From Litorimonas sp965205225 (GTDB taxonomy: Bacteria > Pseudomonadota > Alphaproteobacteria > Caulobacterales > Maricaulaceae): DNA of 64,000 bases. Under the pieces are notes generated by a model. The model had not been told where the DNA came from, searched no databases, and saw nothing but the letters and a program-made list of their open reading frames with translations. Shown here piece by piece: positions 1-7,996 of this stretch. The stretch's first letter is position 1. The number at the start of each line of letters is the position of its first letter. The stretch spans positions 62,001-126,000 of the forward strand of contig CBDBFZ010000001.1 of NCBI GenBank assembly GCA_965205225.1, read 5' to 3'. A program made the position numbers and the translations under genes.

Positions 1-107
1 TACATTTCCCGGTACTTTTCCAGGGTCAGATTGGCCTTGGCTACGAAGTCGGACGGGGCTCTGTATATAGAGGCCTCATTTATTTCAGATAGGGTCGTAG
101 CCATCAT
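1..107 (-). CDS. acs: acetyl-CoA synthetase, N-terminus (partial)
   Basis: Reading leftwards from two adjacent ATG codons (107 and 104), the sequence gives a start like MMATTLSEINEASIY, then a stretch resembling the extreme N-terminus of acetyl-CoA synthetases (a short Y-x-x-P segment, then a helix ending in YREMY). An AGAGG ribosome site lies just upstream. The family enzyme activates acetate to acetyl-CoA through acetyl-AMP. Only about 35 residues are inside the window, before any catalytic motif, so the assignment rests on N-terminal resemblance alone. Confidence 0.55.
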   Translation of the reverse strand, partial: MMATTLSEINEASIYRAPSDFVAKANLTLEKYREM

Positions 108-142
108 TTCAACCTCTTTCTTGAAATTAAAGCATCCGACCT

Positions 143-1134
143 TTAGCCTGAAACATATCCGGCAGCATTGAAGTAGTTCCAGCACCCTTCTGGCGAGAAG
201 AGGTCACAGATTTCCGTGAGGGCGTGGAACATATCGGTAAAGGTTTGCGCACCTATCCTTCGCAGATGCGCTTTGAGTTTGGAGAACGCCATCTCAATCG
301 GGTTCAAGTCCGGGCTGTAGGGGGGCAAGAAGAGAAACCAGTAACCTGCATCGCGCATGGTTTTGGCCGCGACAGCGTTTTGTGCGTGGCGAGGTTGTCC
401 AGGATGACGACGGTTCCCGGTGCCAGTTCAGGGACCAGCACCTGTGCGATGTAAGCCGCAAAGACACCTCGCCATCCATCGCGCCTTTGATGACCCAGGG
501 CGCGATCAGGGCATCTCAATCTCAGGGCATCTGACGTCAAACCGGCGATGAAGGTCTGTGTTCCCCATGGCCCGAAAGGGGCATCCATAAAGAGCCGCTC
601 TCCTCGCTGCGACCAGCCACGCGCTGGCGGGTCAGGTTCGTTTTAACTGAAGTCTCATCAATGAAAACAACCCGACCCGGTTATGCCGAGACTGCTGGCA
701 AGCGATGAGCGAACCAGTCGTCGCGTTGTTTCCTTACCCGTGCGCGGCGTCGCTTGGTGGCGACCAACGTTTTTTGTATGTAAAACCGAGTTTGCGCAGG
801 AACCGGCCAATCGCATCAGGGTGCACCTGAACGCCGGTCGCGTCTGCCAGCGCACCGGCCAGTTCAGGCATGGTCATGTCCCCGTCCTGTTCAATCAGTT
901 CGACGAGAAAAGACCGGTGGGTATCAAGCTTGCCCTTGCCACGAGGGCGACCTTGCCGCGCGGCCCTGTGGCACGTCCGGTTCGTCGGATCGAAAGACCC
1001 CAACGCGCTCCGGCGGCCGGTGAAAGCTTCAGGCGCAACGCTGCCGCGCGCCCGCTTAACCCTTCTTCAATCAACTTCTGAAACCGCACACGAACTGCTT
1101 CTGGCGAAGGTGCTGACATGAACCATCCTCCCAA
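143..1134 (-). pseudogene. IS630-family transposase, multiply frameshifted
   Basis: Fragments in different minus frames line up as one IS630 transposase. An N-terminal helix-turn-helix part lies near 1134-900 (EGLSGRAAALRLKLSPAA). A second HTH/linker part ending in LRKLGFTYKKRW lies near 1003-734. A DDE part containing VVILDNLATHK is near 400. The C-terminus carries the hallmark LPPYSPDLNPIE at about 340-300. At least three frame changes separate the pieces, so the element cannot make its own transposase. Clear terminal inverted repeats were not found. It sits between acs and the sugar genes and marks this chromosomal stretch as decaying. Confidence 0.85.
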
Positions 1135-1341
1135 ACACGATGAATCACAAATCAGCTCTCAAGGGGATCCAAACGATTCAGGTTTTGGGTCGGGCGTTTT
1201 AGATATAGGGCAATTTAGAACTCATAACTGTCAGCAGGGTATTGCTGGCAAATGGGCATCGGGAACACCATAAGATATGGCATTTCGATCCACGGTTGCG
1301 TTGAAGGATTCAAAGCTCACCCTGAAAGCGTATAGGAGATC

Positions 1342-1704
1342 TCAAGCGCGCCCATACTCGTCGTCGAAACGCTGAATATCACTCTCATCCAGCACTTCGC
1401 CCGTTTGGATCTCAATAAAGGTTAGCTTGTCTGCCCCCTTATTATGAATGCGATGCTTGGTCTTCGCCGGAATGAAGATCGTTTCGTCTTTCGCGACAGG
1501 GATAGCACTTTCTCCGAGTGTTACTTCGGCATTTCCGTGCAAAATTGTCCAATGTTCACTGCGATGCTCGTGGCTTTGAAGGGACAAGCGAGCGCCTGGC
1601 AGCACGTCAATTTTCTTGACGATAAAGCCATTACCCACGGCCAACACCTCCCAGCGCCCCCATGGGCGCGTATCGCTTTCACCAACTGAATAAACAACGC
1701 TCAT
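1342..1704 (-). CDS. cupin protein, mannose-6-phosphate isomerase type II-like
   Basis: A 120-residue single-cupin protein resembling the C-terminal isomerase domain of bifunctional ManC/AlgA enzymes. Cupin motif 1 is seen as SLQSHEHRSEHWTILHG and motif 2 as IFIPAKTKHRIHNKG, which supply the metal-binding His and Glu residues. The start fits the family (RPWGRWEVL is the usual opening). It lies about 100 bp downstream of nagA on the same strand, so it may be read with the amino-sugar operon. The reaction is inferred from the family (mannose-6-P/fructose-6-P interconversion); standalone cupins of this type can have other sugar-phosphate substrates. Confidence 0.7.
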   Translation of the reverse strand: MSVVYSVGESDTRPWGRWEVLAVGNGFIVKKIDVLPGARLSLQSHEHRSEHWTILHGNAEVTLGESAIPVAKDETIFIPAKTKHRIHNKGADKLTFIEIQTGEVLDESDIQRFDDEYGRA

Positions 1705-1808
1705 TTTACTATTACCTCATTGTGTAAGGCTAGGTTCAAGACCTTATTGGTCGAAAACATAGTCCTGGAACTTCATCGATCATGGCTAATCACGACCTCT
1801 CCTCTCAC

Positions 1809-2930
1809 CTAAACCTGCTTCAAATTTTTATCTTGATCAAAGATCAGAAAATCAGCATCGAGCCCGGCCTCTATTTTCCCGATTTTCCTGTCGAGAGCCA
1901 TAAATTCTGCGGGGATTTGGGTCGCCATTCGTACAACTCTCGCAAAGTCCAATCCGAGCATCTCTATTGAATTCTCAACGGCCGAAAGCATGGTCAAATG
2001 AGCGCCGGCGAGTGTCCCGTCGCTCGTCACGCATTTTCCACCCCGCACGAAAACCGTCTCTCCGAAAAGCGAAAACTCGGTCAAATCGGCACCCACACTA
2101 GTCATAGCATCAGATACAAGAAACATACCTTCAGCGTCGGCCTTGGCCCGGATCGCCATTCGCAACACAGCAGGATCGACATGGTGGCCGTCCACGATCA
2201 AACCGCAATATGTATTAGCGCACTCCAAAGCCGCAGTAATACAGCCTGGTGCCCGGCTTTCAATTTTGGGCATCGCATTAAACAGGTGCGTAAATCCTGT
2301 CAGACCGGCATCAATTGCCACCAACGATTGCTCGTAATCCGCCATTGTGTGACCAGCAGAAACAGTCACACCGCGCGACACAAGCTCTGAAATCGAACTT
2401 GATTTTACGCGCTCGGGCGCAAGCGTGACGAGCGTGGAGCCATTCGGAAGCCCCGAAATCAAGTCGATAGATACCTGATTGGGCTCCTTAAACTTACTCG
2501 CATCATGAACACCCTTCTTCTGCGGGTTCAGAAAGGATCCTTCAAAATGTATTCCTTTAACCTCCGCGACATCTTGCTCTATAGCGAGTTGGACAGCTTT
2601 TATTGCTGCTTCGACCTTTTTCAGATCGTCGCTGATAAGCATTGGAAGAAATGATGTTGTCCCACGCGCCAGATGTGCTGCAGAAATCGTCCGTAGCGTT
2701 TCAACCGATGGATCCTTATTAAAAAGAACACCGCCTCCACCGTTAACTTGCACATCGAAGAAACCCGGAAGAACGATACTTCCTTCGAGGTCGATCTCGC
2801 TGTCAAATCGGTTATGTCGATCATCGTCAACTTCTAAAAATCGTCCGTCGCAGACTATAAAGTTGCTTTCATGCATAAGACCGGCCGGGAACAAGACGGA
2901 CGCATTTTTGAAACGCTTTATATTACTCAT
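1809..2930 (-). CDS. nagA: N-acetylglucosamine-6-phosphate deacetylase
   Basis: A 373-residue amidohydrolase, normal length for NagA, which converts GlcNAc-6-P to glucosamine-6-P and acetate in the cytoplasm. Family signatures appear in order: PGFFDVQVNGGGG near residue 53, the metal-binding Glu in HFEGSFLNPQKKG, metal-binding His in SAGHTMADYEQ and THLFNAMPK, substrate-binding IVDGHHVDP, and the catalytic Asp in FLVSDAM. The start ATG overlaps the stop of the upstream SIS-domain fragment by four bases, the usual coupling in alphaproteobacterial nag operons. The gene itself looks intact although its upstream partner is broken. Confidence 0.93.
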   Translation of the reverse strand: MSNIKRFKNASVLFPAGLMHESNFIVCDGRFLEVDDDRHNRFDSEIDLEGSIVLPGFFDVQVNGGGGVLFNKDPSVETLRTISAAHLARGTTSFLPMLISDDLKKVEAAIKAVQLAIEQDVAEVKGIHFEGSFLNPQKKGVHDASKFKEPNQVSIDLISGLPNGSTLVTLAPERVKSSSISELVSRGVTVSAGHTMADYEQSLVAIDAGLTGFTHLFNAMPKIESRAPGCITAALECANTYCGLIVDGHHVDPAVLRMAIRAKADAEGMFLVSDAMTSVGADLTEFSLFGETVFVRGGKCVTSDGTLAGAHLTMLSAVENSIEMLGLDFARVVRMATQIPAEFMALDRKIGKIEAGLDADFLIFDQDKNLKQV

Positions 2931-3325
2931 ACAGTTTCTGTAACTTTCTTCAGGTGACGCGGCTTGTCGGGATCCAGATCTCGCGCGAGCGCAATCTCAT
3001 TTGCAGCAATGTAGAAAGACTGAATCTGAAGTATCGCACTTATATATGGCGATGCAACCCCAACGGACGCCAAGACATCGGCCCGCTTTGAAAAGCCACC
3101 CACAAGGAACATTTTTGCGTTTGCCTCTTCAAACTTTTCCAGCACGGATGCATAACCAACGCTTCGGCCGAGAACGAACAAGTTCTTGACCTCCCTCAGC
3201 TCACCGATCAAACTTGGCCACGCAAGATCAGCAAACTTATTCAAAAGCATCGGTAAATCTCGAAGATACTCTTCAAGCTCAGAACTTTCTTCCAGGCACG
3301 CTGCAATTCTCAGAATGATCGAAAG
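2927..3325 (-). pseudogene. SIS-domain glucosamine-6-phosphate deaminase, truncated fragment
   Basis: The C-terminus (LARDLDPDKPRHLKKVTETV) is the hallmark of GlmS-like SIS proteins of the NagB-II type that deaminate glucosamine-6-P. The reading frame continues upstream of the first ATG (3250) through SLSIILRIAACLEE, typical of the domain-linking helix, and then stops matching at about 3320. The whole first SIS domain is missing. Compared with the family, the second domain also lacks roughly 50 residues between FVLGRSVGYA and the strand ending FLVGG, which suggests an internal deletion. Nothing catalytic can remain, so nagA has lost its usual partner here. Confidence 0.75.
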
Positions 3326-4393
3326 AGATTGATCTGCTGATCGTTGTTGGCATGTTCCTGACCGGATTTGATGCGCCTACGCTCAACACTCTCTTTGTCG
3401 ATAAGAACTTGCGGTTTCACGGCTTGATGCAAGCCTTCTCCCGCACGAACCGTATTTATGATGCCACCAAGTCTTTTGGCAATATCGTGACCTTTCGCGA
3501 TCTTGAGGCAGCGACTGTGGACGCCATTAGGCTATTCGGTGATGCAAATACAAAGAACGTGATCCTGGAGAAAGCTATTCTAAATATATGGGCAGCTTCA
3601 CAGATCAAACCACGGGTGAGGCGCGTCGTGGTTTCCGCGCAATTATTGAAGAGCTTGAGGCGCAGTTCCCTGATCCGACAGCCATTGAAAAGGAAGCTGA
3701 CAAAAAGGACTTCGCCAAACTATTTGGTGAATATTTACGTGTCGAGAATATTCGACAAAACTATGATGAATTTGCCAGCCTAAAAGCCTTGCAGGGCATA
3801 GATAAGAGTGATGAAGACGGGTTAGAGTCATTCAAGCAAGAGCATTATTTGAGCGATGATGACTTAGCGAGCTTGCAATCTATCAAGATGCCTGCTGAGA
3901 AAAAATACAGGATTATCGATCCACATATAACGACATATGCGATTGGCGGTTGCGTGAAAAAGCGGCTGACGATCAAGAACAGTTCACGATTGACTGGGAT
4001 GATGTCATCTTTGAGGTCGATTTGCTTAAATCCCAAGAGATCAATCTGGATTATATCCTGGAGCTAATCTTCGATAAACTCGGTGACAAGGCCGGTGTGA
4101 TTGAAGCCTTCTTTTCCTTTGCGCAAGCAGAACAGCGCCGTGAGGCAGAAGAGCTTATTGATAGTGAAAACCTAAATACAGAAGCGGCCAAACATTATAT
4201 AGCTGTGTCGATCAAACGTGAGTTTGCCAGCGAGAATGGAACTGATTTAAATTCAATTTTGCCGAAAATGAGCCTCCTAAATCCTCAATATCTGCCCATG
4301 AAGCAGAATGTTTTTCAAAAAAATCTTTGTTCGTCGACAAGTTCAAAGGTATTGGCGAGAAACTCTAATTGTTGCGCGTGGATCCATCTTTGA
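3319..4393 (+). pseudogene. hsdR: type I restriction enzyme HsdR, C-terminal remnant
   Basis: Starting abruptly at about 3319 the plus strand encodes EIDLLIVVGMFLTGFDAPTL, followed by FSRTNRIYD and GNIVTFRDLE. These are the helicase motifs V-VI and following segment of EcoR124-type HsdR motor subunits. The homology jumps frame near 3590 and again near 3950, and a last fragment (FVDKFKGIGEKL) is out of frame after about 4330. The nuclease and most of the ATPase domain are absent, and no hsdM or hsdS is present. It is a dead end piece that abuts the truncated sugar deaminase on the opposite strand. Confidence 0.88.
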
Positions 4394-4551
4394 AAATTGA
4401 TGACTAACGGTCTTTTCAGAGACTAATGGACGATATGAGCGATTAGCACTATGGCGAAAATTGCATTTCCGTCCCTGCTACCCAAAATTCACCTAAATTA
4501 TTGCCCACTTTTACGCCTTACGCCTCAAGTATAGCGCACTAAAATGGGTCT

Positions 4552-4854
4552 ATGGATCATTATGCTACATCAGAGGTGACAGAAGAGCGCCTGGAGTGGA
4601 CTTTGCAAACCATGGCCGCTGTTGTGATCGACCATTACGGCGATGCCTACTGGCCCGTCTTTGAAGCGCTCAAGCGCGTGCTGGATGAGAAACGAGCGCG
4701 CCGCTGTGAACGCCAAATACCGGCCTCAGAGCGATGCAGGACCGTCACAGGCTCCTACCAACGTACGAGATATCAGAACTTCATCCAGAGCCTTACGCTA
4801 ACATATGCGCGGCTGGCGCAATCATGCCTTCCTGGTAGGGGCGCACAAATTTGA
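4552..4854 (+). CDS. hypothetical protein, possibly truncated
   Basis: A 100-residue reading frame. Its first half (EERLEWTLQTMAAVVIDHYGDAYWPVFEALKRVLDEKRAR) reads as an amphipathic helical protein of a kind I associate with alphaproteobacterial mobile elements. The second half is rich in R, Q and S, overlaps an opposing reading frame, and looks like out-of-frame translation, so the real gene probably ended or shifted near 4700. No ribosome site is evident. Function unknown. Confidence 0.4.
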   Translation: MDHYATSEVTEERLEWTLQTMAAVVIDHYGDAYWPVFEALKRVLDEKRARRCERQIPASERCRTVTGSYQRTRYQNFIQSLTLTYARLAQSCLPGRGAQI

Positions 4855-5323
4855 GCAGAAGATCACGGCGATATTCGAGCGATCTTTTTTTGCCATAGTC
4901 AGGCTGGTTGGTCTTATGCCTCATCAGATAGCAGCGTATGCCATAATCTACCCCAACTTCCAGCATCCGGTCTTCAAAGGCGATCTTGTCCAGATAGAGC
5001 TTGAACGCCTTGCTAACCGTCATTTTGCGACGTTTTGGCTTTTTCACTCCGCCCAGTATCGCTTCTGTTTCGGCAGGAGACGGTTTACCCTTTTATCCCG
5101 GCCTTTTTCAATCAGTTCAACGCGCTCCAAGAGGCGATAAATCTTCTCCACAGTGACCACATCGCGGGCCAAGATCGAGTTCGTTAAGCTTATAGGCAAA
5201 GCCATAGGCCAGTGCGTAAGTCTGAGCGGCCTTATAGCGGTGATCTTCTGCCCGCATGGTGGCATCGCTGATATTGTCATTCTCAGCCGCTTCGACAGCC
5301 AGAGCCGTCCGGTTAAAAATCAA
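4793..5323 (-). pseudogene. phage-type integrase, broken N-terminal remnant
   Basis: Two frames on the minus strand join into one sequence. The first (5323 to about 5160) has KAAQTYALAYGFAYKLNELD. The second contains VEKIYRLLERVELIEKG and then, across an in-frame stop with an ATGA junction at 5047, KKPKRRKMTVSKAFKLYLDKIAFEDRM. This order (helical N-terminus, then TVSxAFxLYxxKI) is that of the arm/core-binding region of alphaproteobacterial tyrosine integrases. The catalytic domain is missing and the tail after 4960 is unrelated. It sits directly beside the prophage end, as if an older element once used the same spot. Confidence 0.5.
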
Positions 5324-5339
5324 CCTTTTTTAAGAACTT

Positions 5340-5460
5340 ATTCAATTTTTGAAGAGAGAAATGGCGCGAGTGACGGTCCAGAATCCTAATAAAATCAATT
5401 GTCCATTCCGATTCAAATCGCCATATATTAGCCCTCTGAGGATGCTGAGTCGGAATTCAT
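5340..5460 (+). other. left attachment junction (attL candidate)
   Basis: Chromosomal DNA (AT-rich, with the broken integrase remnant) meets prophage DNA at 5358/5359. From there the sequence equals 57962 onward. Only the right-hand arm motifs (ATTCCGA at 5405, inverted at 5450) remain, as expected for an attL compared with the intact site at 57949-58059. Confidence 0.6.
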
Positions 5461-5461
5461 T

Positions 5462-5896
5462 ATGGTCAATTTAGTCACAAAAATTTCGGTTTTCGGCGCA
5501 TTGCTGAGCATAGCCTTTTGGGCCGCGGCCTCACCCGGCGATCATCGCCCCCATCCCCATGTTATTGACCCGGACACGGTGGATTTGGGGCTGGATGCCA
5601 ATGTCCGCATCCTTGGTGTGGACGGCCCTGAGACAGGCCGCCGGGCGTCCTGCGAAGCCGAACGGGTGCTGAGCGCGCGGGGGACGGCCTATGCACGTGA
5701 CTGGCTGTCCAAAGCGCGCTCGGTCGAGCTGATCGCGGCCGACCCACCGCGGCGCGATCGATATGGGCGGATTTTGGGGCATATCCGTGTCGACGGGCTG
5801 GACTATGCCGAAGTGATGATCGCGGCCGGCTATTTGCGGCGATGGGATTATGATCGGTGCGGCACTGCGTGCCGACCGGAATGGTGCCAGGGATGA
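5462..5896 (+). CDS. secreted staphylococcal-nuclease-like (thermonuclease) protein
   Basis: A 144-residue protein with an N-terminal signal peptide (LVTKISVFGALLSIAFWAAA) and an SNase fold. The family's active-site pattern is visible: DPDT near residue 38 (calcium-binding Asp), R-x-x-x-V-D-x-P-E as RILGVDGPE (catalytic Arg, Asp, Glu), and a later catalytic Arg in RDRYGRILGHI. Cys residues in the tail may form disulfides, fitting export. It would cut DNA or RNA in the periplasm or outside the cell. It is the first gene after the attachment site, the usual place for cargo that alters the lysogen. A role in degrading incoming DNA or in scavenging is inference. Confidence 0.85.
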   Translation: MVNLVTKISVFGALLSIAFWAAASPGDHRPHPHVIDPDTVDLGLDANVRILGVDGPETGRRASCEAERVLSARGTAYARDWLSKARSVELIAADPPRRDRYGRILGHIRVDGLDYAEVMIAAGYLRRWDYDRCGTACRPEWCQG

Positions 5897-5928
5897 AAGT
5901 GTTTTTTCTGCCAGCGCCGCTTTAATTT

Positions 5929-5969
5929 TACAGATTAGTGTTGACAATACACTAAATGTGCATTATATA
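5929..5969 (+). promoter_or_regulatory. promoter with degenerate operator, cassette copy 1
   Basis: A consensus -35 TTGACA (5941-5946) and a TATATA -10 (5964-5969) are spaced by exactly 17 bp. The -35 box is flanked by an imperfect inverted repeat whose right arm is CACTAAATGTG. The whole region, through the start codon, is duplicated 582 bp downstream. This copy has the stronger -35 box but a damaged left operator arm. Confidence 0.75.
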
Positions 5970-6023
5970 TCTGACATATCCGGTTAGATTGGCTAACTGG
6001 AAGTGGCAAGAAAGGCCAAAATA

Positions 6024-6497
6024 ATGACCTCCATAAACCAATCTATCGAGTGCCCCGAATGGATCGACGAGATCAGCCCTATGCACCAGGCAGCGGGCGA
6101 GGGCGACGCAATTAAAATTATTGAATTGCTCTCTAAAGGCACAAGCCCAAACGTCATCAATGATCGAGGATACACGGCTTTGGATTATGAGCCTAATGAC
6201 GATATTAGGGCTCTACTAATTGCAGCAGGCGGGGCCACTGGGTCTCACCTGATTGAGTCCGGGATTGACTATTGCTCCGATCGCGACATAAGCATCAACT
6301 GCTTAGAGGACTTTGACGTAGAGCGCGCAACCCACATTGTCGATGAGCTTGAGGCGATCGTCAAAGAGGGACAGACTTCTTACCTTGATTATGACCGGAT
6401 TGAGCGATTTGTTCACTTTCTAGTTTTTTACTACGAAGCCGAAGAAGCGCACAAAGTTAAGGCTTCCGGCGGTGTGTGGGTGGGAGACCTGGTCTGA
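6024..6497 (+). CDS. ankyrin-repeat-like protein
   Basis: About 157 residues from ATG 6024 (AAGAAAGG ribosome site 8 bp upstream; an in-frame GTG at 6003 lies in a leader shared with the next cassette, so it is less likely). Residues near 12-65 form ankyrin-type repeats: SPMHQAAGEGDAIKIIELLS, then GTSPNVINDRGYTALDYE. The acidic C-terminal half has no family I recognise. Ankyrin repeats mediate protein binding; the partner is unknown. The gene has its own promoter and lies in the conversion region, so it may act in the lysogen, for example as an anti-defence or regulatory protein, but this is inference. Confidence 0.65.
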   Translation: MTSINQSIECPEWIDEISPMHQAAGEGDAIKIIELLSKGTSPNVINDRGYTALDYEPNDDIRALLIAAGGATGSHLIESGIDYCSDRDISINCLEDFDVERATHIVDELEAIVKEGQTSYLDYDRIERFVHFLVFYYEAEEAHKVKASGGVWVGDLV

Positions 6498-6510
6498 TCC
6501 GCTTAATTAT

Positions 6511-6551
6511 GCACATTTAGTGTTGGCAATACACTAAATGTGCATTATATA
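6511..6551 (+). promoter_or_regulatory. promoter with perfect 12-bp operator dyad, cassette copy 2
   Basis: A perfect inverted repeat, GCACATTTAGTG (6511-6522) and CACTAAATGTGC (6532-6543), surrounds the -35 box TTGGCA (6523-6528). The TATATA -10 box is at 6546-6551, 17 bp away. A repressor dimer on the dyad would cover the -35. Compared with the first copy, the operator is intact and the -35 is weaker. Confidence 0.75.
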
Positions 6552-6605
6552 TCTGACATATCCGGTTAGATTGGCTAACTGGAAGTGGCAAGAAAGGCCA
6601 AAATA

Positions 6606-6887
6606 ATGACCCCCACAAAAACATTTAGAATTGACCACGTTCGCGAATTTTTCACACGGGCGCGGAGATCTGAAGAGGCGCTTGAGGCGTTCAAGACCTA
6701 TTATTCTAATTATATTAGAGACCTTCCACGGCTGGGTGACTCTTACTATCCCGTTTTGGATGCTATCCAAAATTTTAGGCACGAGGTTTTTCCAAATCTC
6801 AATGCGGTTGAGGTTGACGCGATTCCGGCAGACGCCGTGAAAGTTCCGGACGGGTTTTGGCAGGGTCGACTAGTTGAGGCGGCCTGA
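6606..6887 (+). CDS. hypothetical protein behind the duplicated promoter
   Basis: A 93-residue protein of unknown family, starting at ATG 6606 after the duplicated leader with its AAGAAAGG ribosome site. It is helical, with many aromatic and charged residues (FFTRARRSEEALEAFKTYYSNYI). No membrane segment or known motif is seen. Its stop overlaps the start of the HTH gene (ATGA), so both are probably translated together from the operator-controlled promoter. It shares only the leader, not protein sequence, with the ankyrin gene upstream. Confidence 0.6.
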   Translation: MTPTKTFRIDHVREFFTRARRSEEALEAFKTYYSNYIRDLPRLGDSYYPVLDAIQNFRHEVFPNLNAVEVDAIPADAVKVPDGFWQGRLVEAA

Positions 6888-7234
6888 TGCCGATTGTTCA
6901 GCAATCCAGCTTTAAAGCATCACTCTCACTCTGCGGTCTATCGCAGAGTGAGGCTGCTGTTTTTTTCGACGTGCGGCTAGATACGATCAAAAGCTGGTGC
7001 CGGAATAGGGCGAGGCCGCCGCTCGGTGTCTGGCAGATGCTGGCGACACGCATGCGGGCGATACTGGACGCAGCTGATTATGGCGCTGATTATCTTGAGC
7101 TGGAAGGCATTGACCCGCGCGCCTGGTCCAATTTGTCCGTATCCCTCGGACCGGAGGATGATTTGGATATGGGCGGGGAGGCCATGGCCGGCGCGCTCGC
7201 TCTACTCATGGCCGTCGATGATTTGGGACGTTAG
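6887..7234 (+). CDS. helix-turn-helix protein
   Basis: A 115-residue protein. Residues about 12-45 (LSLCGLSQSEAAVFFDVRLDTIKSWCRNRARPP) match an XRE-like helix-turn-helix, with the turn around QSEAAVFFDV. The remainder is acidic and lacks a sensor domain. It is translationally coupled to the preceding gene by an ATGA overlap. It is a candidate for the factor that binds the neighbouring operator dyads or the AGTGTCG sites that follow, though nothing in the sequence proves the target. Confidence 0.65.
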   Translation: MPIVQQSSFKASLSLCGLSQSEAAVFFDVRLDTIKSWCRNRARPPLGVWQMLATRMRAILDAADYGADYLELEGIDPRAWSNLSVSLGPEDDLDMGGEAMAGALALLMAVDDLGR

Positions 7235-7507
7235 CCGCGCGCAAGCCCTAATCCTGTTTTTTCGCTTGCCCCCCTTAGCGGGCGATTTGGGGGGGCTATT
7301 GCGGGCCTTGAGCCGCCGAATCGGCGCTGATCGCGCCCATCCGCGGCCTTTTGGCCGTCTTGATCGAGGGGATGGGGCCATTTAACCCCCCTTATTTTAG
7401 CTAAAATCGCCCCTTTCCTCTGCCCCGCCCCCCTTAATGATGGCGTGAGGAGGAGGGCGCACCGGGGCGACATAGCCCGAATTTATCGTTTATCGTAATC
7501 ATACAGG

Positions 7508-7996
7508 GTGATCAGTGTCGTCATCCCCCGCCCTAGTGTCGTCCCTATTTGCCGCGCGCTCCCGTCCAAAAGGCTGAAATTATTGAATGATTCTGTGTCA
7601 AGTGTCGCGGTGTCGTGTTTCCGTCGGATATTGGGCCAGATTTCTGAAGCCGTTTTCAATGAGATTGACTGGGCGGCGAGCGGTCAGGGTGAAGATTTGT
7701 CAGATAGTTTTCTCGGATTGGCGACACCGCGACACTTGACATGTTGTTTTTATGTATCCTTCTTTGAAAAAAACTCTATAAAACAAAGATTTAGCGGCAG
7801 TGTCGTCCTCGGCGAAAAAAGTGTCGCGACTCTCTCAAACAGTGTCGTGACCTTTGGGCGGGCGGGGTTGAGCTATTTGCCATGGGCGGGGCTGGGCGGT
7901 CTGGCCCAGCAGGATCAGCGGGCCTATGTTGCCCAGCGCATTGATGCGGCGATTGAGCAGGCGCGAAGTCATCGGCAGCGGCGGTGCGCGGCATGA
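7508..7996 (+). CDS. doubtful reading frame across the AGTGTCG repeat region
   Basis: A GTG-initiated frame of 162 codons covers this stretch. The C-terminal third (LAQQDQRAYVAQRIDAAIEQARSHRQRR) reads like real protein and its stop overlaps the next gene's ATG, as coupled genes do. The first two thirds are odd: Cys-rich, rich in SVV/SVA because the repeated DNA motif falls in one frame, and with AT-rich codons unlike the neighbours. Either only a short downstream gene is real or the region is a coding sequence built on repeats. No family recognised. Confidence 0.3.
   Translation: MISVVIPRPSVVPICRALPSKRLKLLNDSVSSVAVSCFRRILGQISEAVFNEIDWAASGQGEDLSDSFLGLATPRHLTCCFYVSFFEKNSIKQRFSGSVVLGEKSVATLSNSVVTFGRAGLSYLPWAGLGGLAQQDQRAYVAQRIDAAIEQARSHRQRRCAA
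7514..7847 (+). repeat. array of AGTGTCG motifs with 21-bp phasing and a 20-bp inverted repeat
   Basis: The 7-mer AGTGTCG occurs in direct orientation at 7514, 7535, 7601, 7799, 7820 and 7841, with steps of exactly 21 bp within 7514/7535 and within 7799/7820/7841. A GGTGTCG variant follows at 7609. The pair at 7596-7615 is mirrored perfectly at 7722-7741, forming a 20-bp inverted repeat around a 106-bp centre. Two-turn spacing on one DNA face fits cooperative protein binding, as with iterons or operator arrays. The same array exists in the second prophage copy. Confidence 0.65.

Noticed and set aside
1140..1200. Terminal inverted repeat of the IS630 element
   Set aside because: A candidate end near 1141 could not be matched convincingly to the other side of the transposase remnant.
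5359..5390. Attachment core as the 3' end of a tRNA
   Set aside because: The reverse complement ends CCGTCACTCGCGCCA, which recalls a tRNA acceptor end, but the T-loop does not follow and no cloverleaf could be drawn, so no tRNA is called.
7514..7847. CRISPR-like array
   Set aside because: The repeated unit is only 7 bp with irregular gaps; there are no spacers of constant length and no cas genes.
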